NCBI RefSeq assembly: GCF_000016125.1 | Contig: NC_009135.1 | Location: 744,001-808,000 of the forward strand | Source of the DNA: Methanococcus maripaludis C5 | GTDB lineage: Archaea > AGJL01 > Methanococci > Methanococcales > Methanococcaceae | Direction of reading: 5' to 3' | Length of the DNA stretch: 64,000 nucleotides | Shown: positions 61,754 to 64,000 of the stretch, piece after piece | Position numbering within the stretch: position 1 is the stretch's first letter | Layout of the letters: each line of letters opens with the position of its first letter | Made by a program: the position numbers and the translations under genes | The notes under the pieces: generated by a model | What the model was told of the DNA's origin: nothing | Databases searched by the model: none | What the model saw: the letters and a program-made list of their open reading frames with translations, nothing else

Positions 61754-62801
61754 TAATTTAAAATTTTAAACATGCTTTTTCCATGCCTACAACTAAATAA
61801 CTATTTTTCATTCTTACAATATTCCTAAGCTTATATCATATCTGAATAACCGAAGAAATAATAAAATAAGCTTTTTATAAAGTACATGATTATTGATCTA
61901 GGGCCATAAAACCCATAAATAAAAAAAAATAAATTATTTAAATTTACATTGATCTTCAAAGAGCTATTCCGTTATATGTTAAATAAAGTCAAAAGACATT
62001 TAAAAATAAATTTACGTTTAAATTATAATAGTTAAACAAATGCAATTTTCGATAACTAAAAAAAGCTTCCCCGAGGATATTTAACTATGTATCTTTACAA
62101 TTTTGAATTTATCCATATAACCCGCCCGGGTAATTTATGGATGTTGCATAATTTTTGAGTCACTGAAACATTCCCAATGTCATTGGGATATACGTATTCA
62201 AAAATAATTTCCAATTAGCACCTTAAAAAGGTAATAACAATAAAAAAATAATGATAAAAATTCCCAAAGATACAGGAATATTTTTGTTAAGGGAGTTACT
62301 AATTTCAACGCCCCAAATAACTCGCATAATAGGCATAATGTATAACAACATTAAATAATACTTTTTTGTATTTTATCGGTATTTCAAATATTTAAAATTG
62401 TTAAAATTCATTGTTTTCATTCAATTACTTTTAAACTTTCTAGAATACATAACCAGATTTTCAGACGTATATGCATATAAGTCGTTCCCTACAATATCTC
62501 CAAATCTTTACAATAATGTTCATAGGTGCATATAATTAAAAGCTATCAACAACGTAATTTCTTATAAAATATTGAATAAAAGAGTTTATAGATTTTAAAA
62601 AAACGCGGAGATCGAGATTTGAAGGTATGTTAAGAAATAAATAACTGGATTGGCAGTCTCATCCTCAAGTTTCACCAACCTGGGCCATAAATTTTGGACA
62701 TTCACCAAAATAATTATTTTTGGAACAAGGCATACTGACGGTGTCCCGTGACTTTAGTGATTGTGCCGTTTGTTTTAAAAGTTAATTAAAAAAATAAAGA
62801 A
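61754..62801. other. Gene-free 1.05 kb
   Basis: The longest stretch without genes. No frame with an SD on either strand. The clearest structure is an inverted repeat TCCCAATG-T-CATTGGGA at 62172-62188, with ACCCGCCCGGGT nearby (62119-62130); 62640-62760 is a little GC-richer. No C/D box sRNA or tRNA pattern found. Confidence 0.5.
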
Positions 62802-63923
62802 TTAAATCATTTCAACAAATGCTTCGATTCTTGTTTTTATCTGTTCATTATCGCTTTCTGAATAATCCGTTTCTATTCTAATTATTGGAATTCCTAAATT
62901 TTTCAGTTCTTTTTCAATTAAAGCGCCTTCCAAGTTAAAGGTATGGCAGTATTGTAATGTGTAATAAACAACTCCATCAGCTTTTTGTTCTTTTACGAGT
63001 TCTTTTATTCTTTCAATTCTGCTGTCATTTTTATATGCGGATGCACAGTTGATTTTAAAGTACCTTTCTGCAAGATCGTCAATTGTGTACCCATTAACTA
63101 AATTATCGAATTTCCTAGTGCCTGTGCATGTTTCTTCGCCAATTACAAGTCCACCAACTTCTTCAATAATATCCACAATTTTAGTATTTCCTGCAACCAT
63201 CGGGCATCCTGCAACCAAAATTCTTTTTCCAGTGTATCCCTCACCGTTTTTAACCCGTTCTTCGAGTTCAGATATTAACTCTTTTAAAGTTGCGATCCTG
63301 TCATTTATATTTAACAAAAATGACCTCTGGAATATCTTCAGTGCATCAGTTCCAGTTATTGGGGAAGGAATATTAGACCTTAATTCGTAAAGCTTGTGTG
63401 ACAGCGTTCTTTCTTCATTTTCTTCGTCAATTGCTTCTTTTAATTTTTCTTCGGTAATTTTATTTCCAGTGAATTTTTCTACGTAATTTTTGAAATCGTA
63501 AACTTCTTTGAGCCATAATCCATACGATCTCTCATCCTTAAAATGAGGAAGATGCATAACATACATTTCTGACATCTCTGCCATGTGTTCAAACATTTTC
63601 TTCTTTCCATCACACGTGGTTTCCCCAACAATAACATCAGCAGCCTCAAAATAAGGGCATTTTTTATCTTTTTTGAACCCATATGAAGATTTGATCAATG
63701 GGCAGATATTTCTCGGTAAATCTTCTTCTGCTGAAGGAATGGTAGACTCTTTTCCGCCACAAAGTCCAACCGGAATTGCATCAGCTGCACATATAATTTC
63801 AGTAGGTACAAATACACAAAATCTACCAAATACTTTCTTTCCTTCGTCTTTTTCTTGATACAATTCATCTTTTCTTTTTGAATAGATTTCGTCGAGTTTT
63901 TTAATACTTTTTAATTCTTCCAA
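62802..63923 (-). CDS. Double-cubane-cluster / 2-hydroxyacyl-CoA dehydratase D-family protein
   Basis: A 373-aa protein of the HgdB/HgdC-like family. Cys positions match cluster ligands: [46 protein letters not shown] (about 85-108), VAGCPMVAG (near 240), EETCTGTR and LQYCHTFN. The single-gene form resembles double-cubane-cluster proteins, ATP-driven low-potential reductases. Such proteins need a small activator ATPase, whose gene is not in the window. The substrate is unknown. The 77 bp after the start codon side (63924-64000) contain its promoter. Confidence 0.88.
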   Translation of the reverse strand: MEELKSIKKLDEIYSKRKDELYQEKDEGKKVFGRFCVFVPTEIICAADAIPVGLCGGKESTIPSAEEDLPRNICPLIKSSYGFKKDKKCPYFEAADVIVGETTCDGKKKMFEHMAEMSEMYVMHLPHFKDERSYGLWLKEVYDFKNYVEKFTGNKITEEKLKEAIDEENEERTLSHKLYELRSNIPSPITGTDALKIFQRSFLLNINDRIATLKELISELEERVKNGEGYTGKRILVAGCPMVAGNTKIVDIIEEVGGLVIGEETCTGTRKFDNLVNGYTIDDLAERYFKINCASAYKNDSRIERIKELVKEQKADGVVYYTLQYCHTFNLEGALIEKELKNLGIPIIRIETDYSESDNEQIKTRIEAFVEMI

Positions 63924-64000
63924 AGTTTCACCGATTTTTATAGTTTAAACTATCTTCTAAGAGATTATTTAAATTCTTTTTCATTTTTTATTGTACTCAA

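Noticed and set aside
61754-62801. Second C/D box sRNA or an origin in the long non-coding region
   Set aside because: No C/D' /C'/D spacing was found, and there is no origin-type repeat cluster or Cdc6/Orc gene.

Overview
The window is archaeal and fits a Methanococcus (M. maripaludis-like) chromosome. It is AT-rich, has TTTATATA-type promoters and GGTGA/GGAGG Shine-Dalgarno (SD) sites with frequent GTG/TTG starts. It encodes a methanogen acetyl-CoA decarbonylase/synthase operon, Cgi121, topoisomerase VI, D-aminoacyl-tRNA deacylase and many archaea-only families. The CRISPR repeat looks like the type I-B repeat described for M. maripaludis C5; this is recall, not a search.

Layout. 1-4.7 kb is accessory DNA: the leader-distal end of a CRISPR array, a RelB/RelE-like toxin-antitoxin pair lying between the last full repeat and a degenerate terminal repeat, a GC-richer stretch that folds like a structured RNA, and a twice-frameshifted DUF4041/GIY-YIG gene bracketed by a 32-bp direct repeat. 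5.2-22 kb is mostly housekeeping: sucD, topA, trxB, a DUF2193-DUF2180-aquaporin operon, fmdE-like, cobA, cgi121, hisD, lig, purB, DUF166. 22-31.2 kb is nickel/CO metabolism: a CooC-like ATPase, convergent cooT, then the minus-strand operon cdhA-cdhB-cdhC-cooC-cdhD-cdhE-ferredoxin that makes acetyl-CoA from methyl-tetrahydrosarcinapterin, CO2 and CoA. 31.4-39.6 kb is information processing and small regulators: rsmA, a methyltransferase, top6B, dtdA, larB, a DUF2226-like gene, a roadblock-like gene with a truncated 52-aa paralogue, and a C/D box sRNA whose D' guide matches the 23S rRNA peptidyl-transferase loop. 39.7-43.2 kb holds an XRE/membrane-protein operon with clustered operators, rubredoxin-like and cupredoxin-like small proteins, and a thioredoxin-like/permease pair. 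43.3-48.6 kb is a 1738-aa exported CobN-like protein.

48.9-62.8 kb is gene-poor accessory DNA: a split permease plus NifX-like protein, a PIN-GNAT-EVE/ASCH fusion, a TIGR00027-type methyltransferase, a broken and an intact trypsin-like protease, a secreted terpene-cyclase-fold protein, a DUF6198-like membrane protein, and about 4 kb without convincing genes. The window ends with a double-cubane-cluster-type protein (2-hydroxyacyl-CoA dehydratase family).

The least explained items are the toxin-antitoxin pair inside the CRISPR array, the structured element after it, the exported CobN, and the PIN-GNAT-EVE/ASCH fusion.
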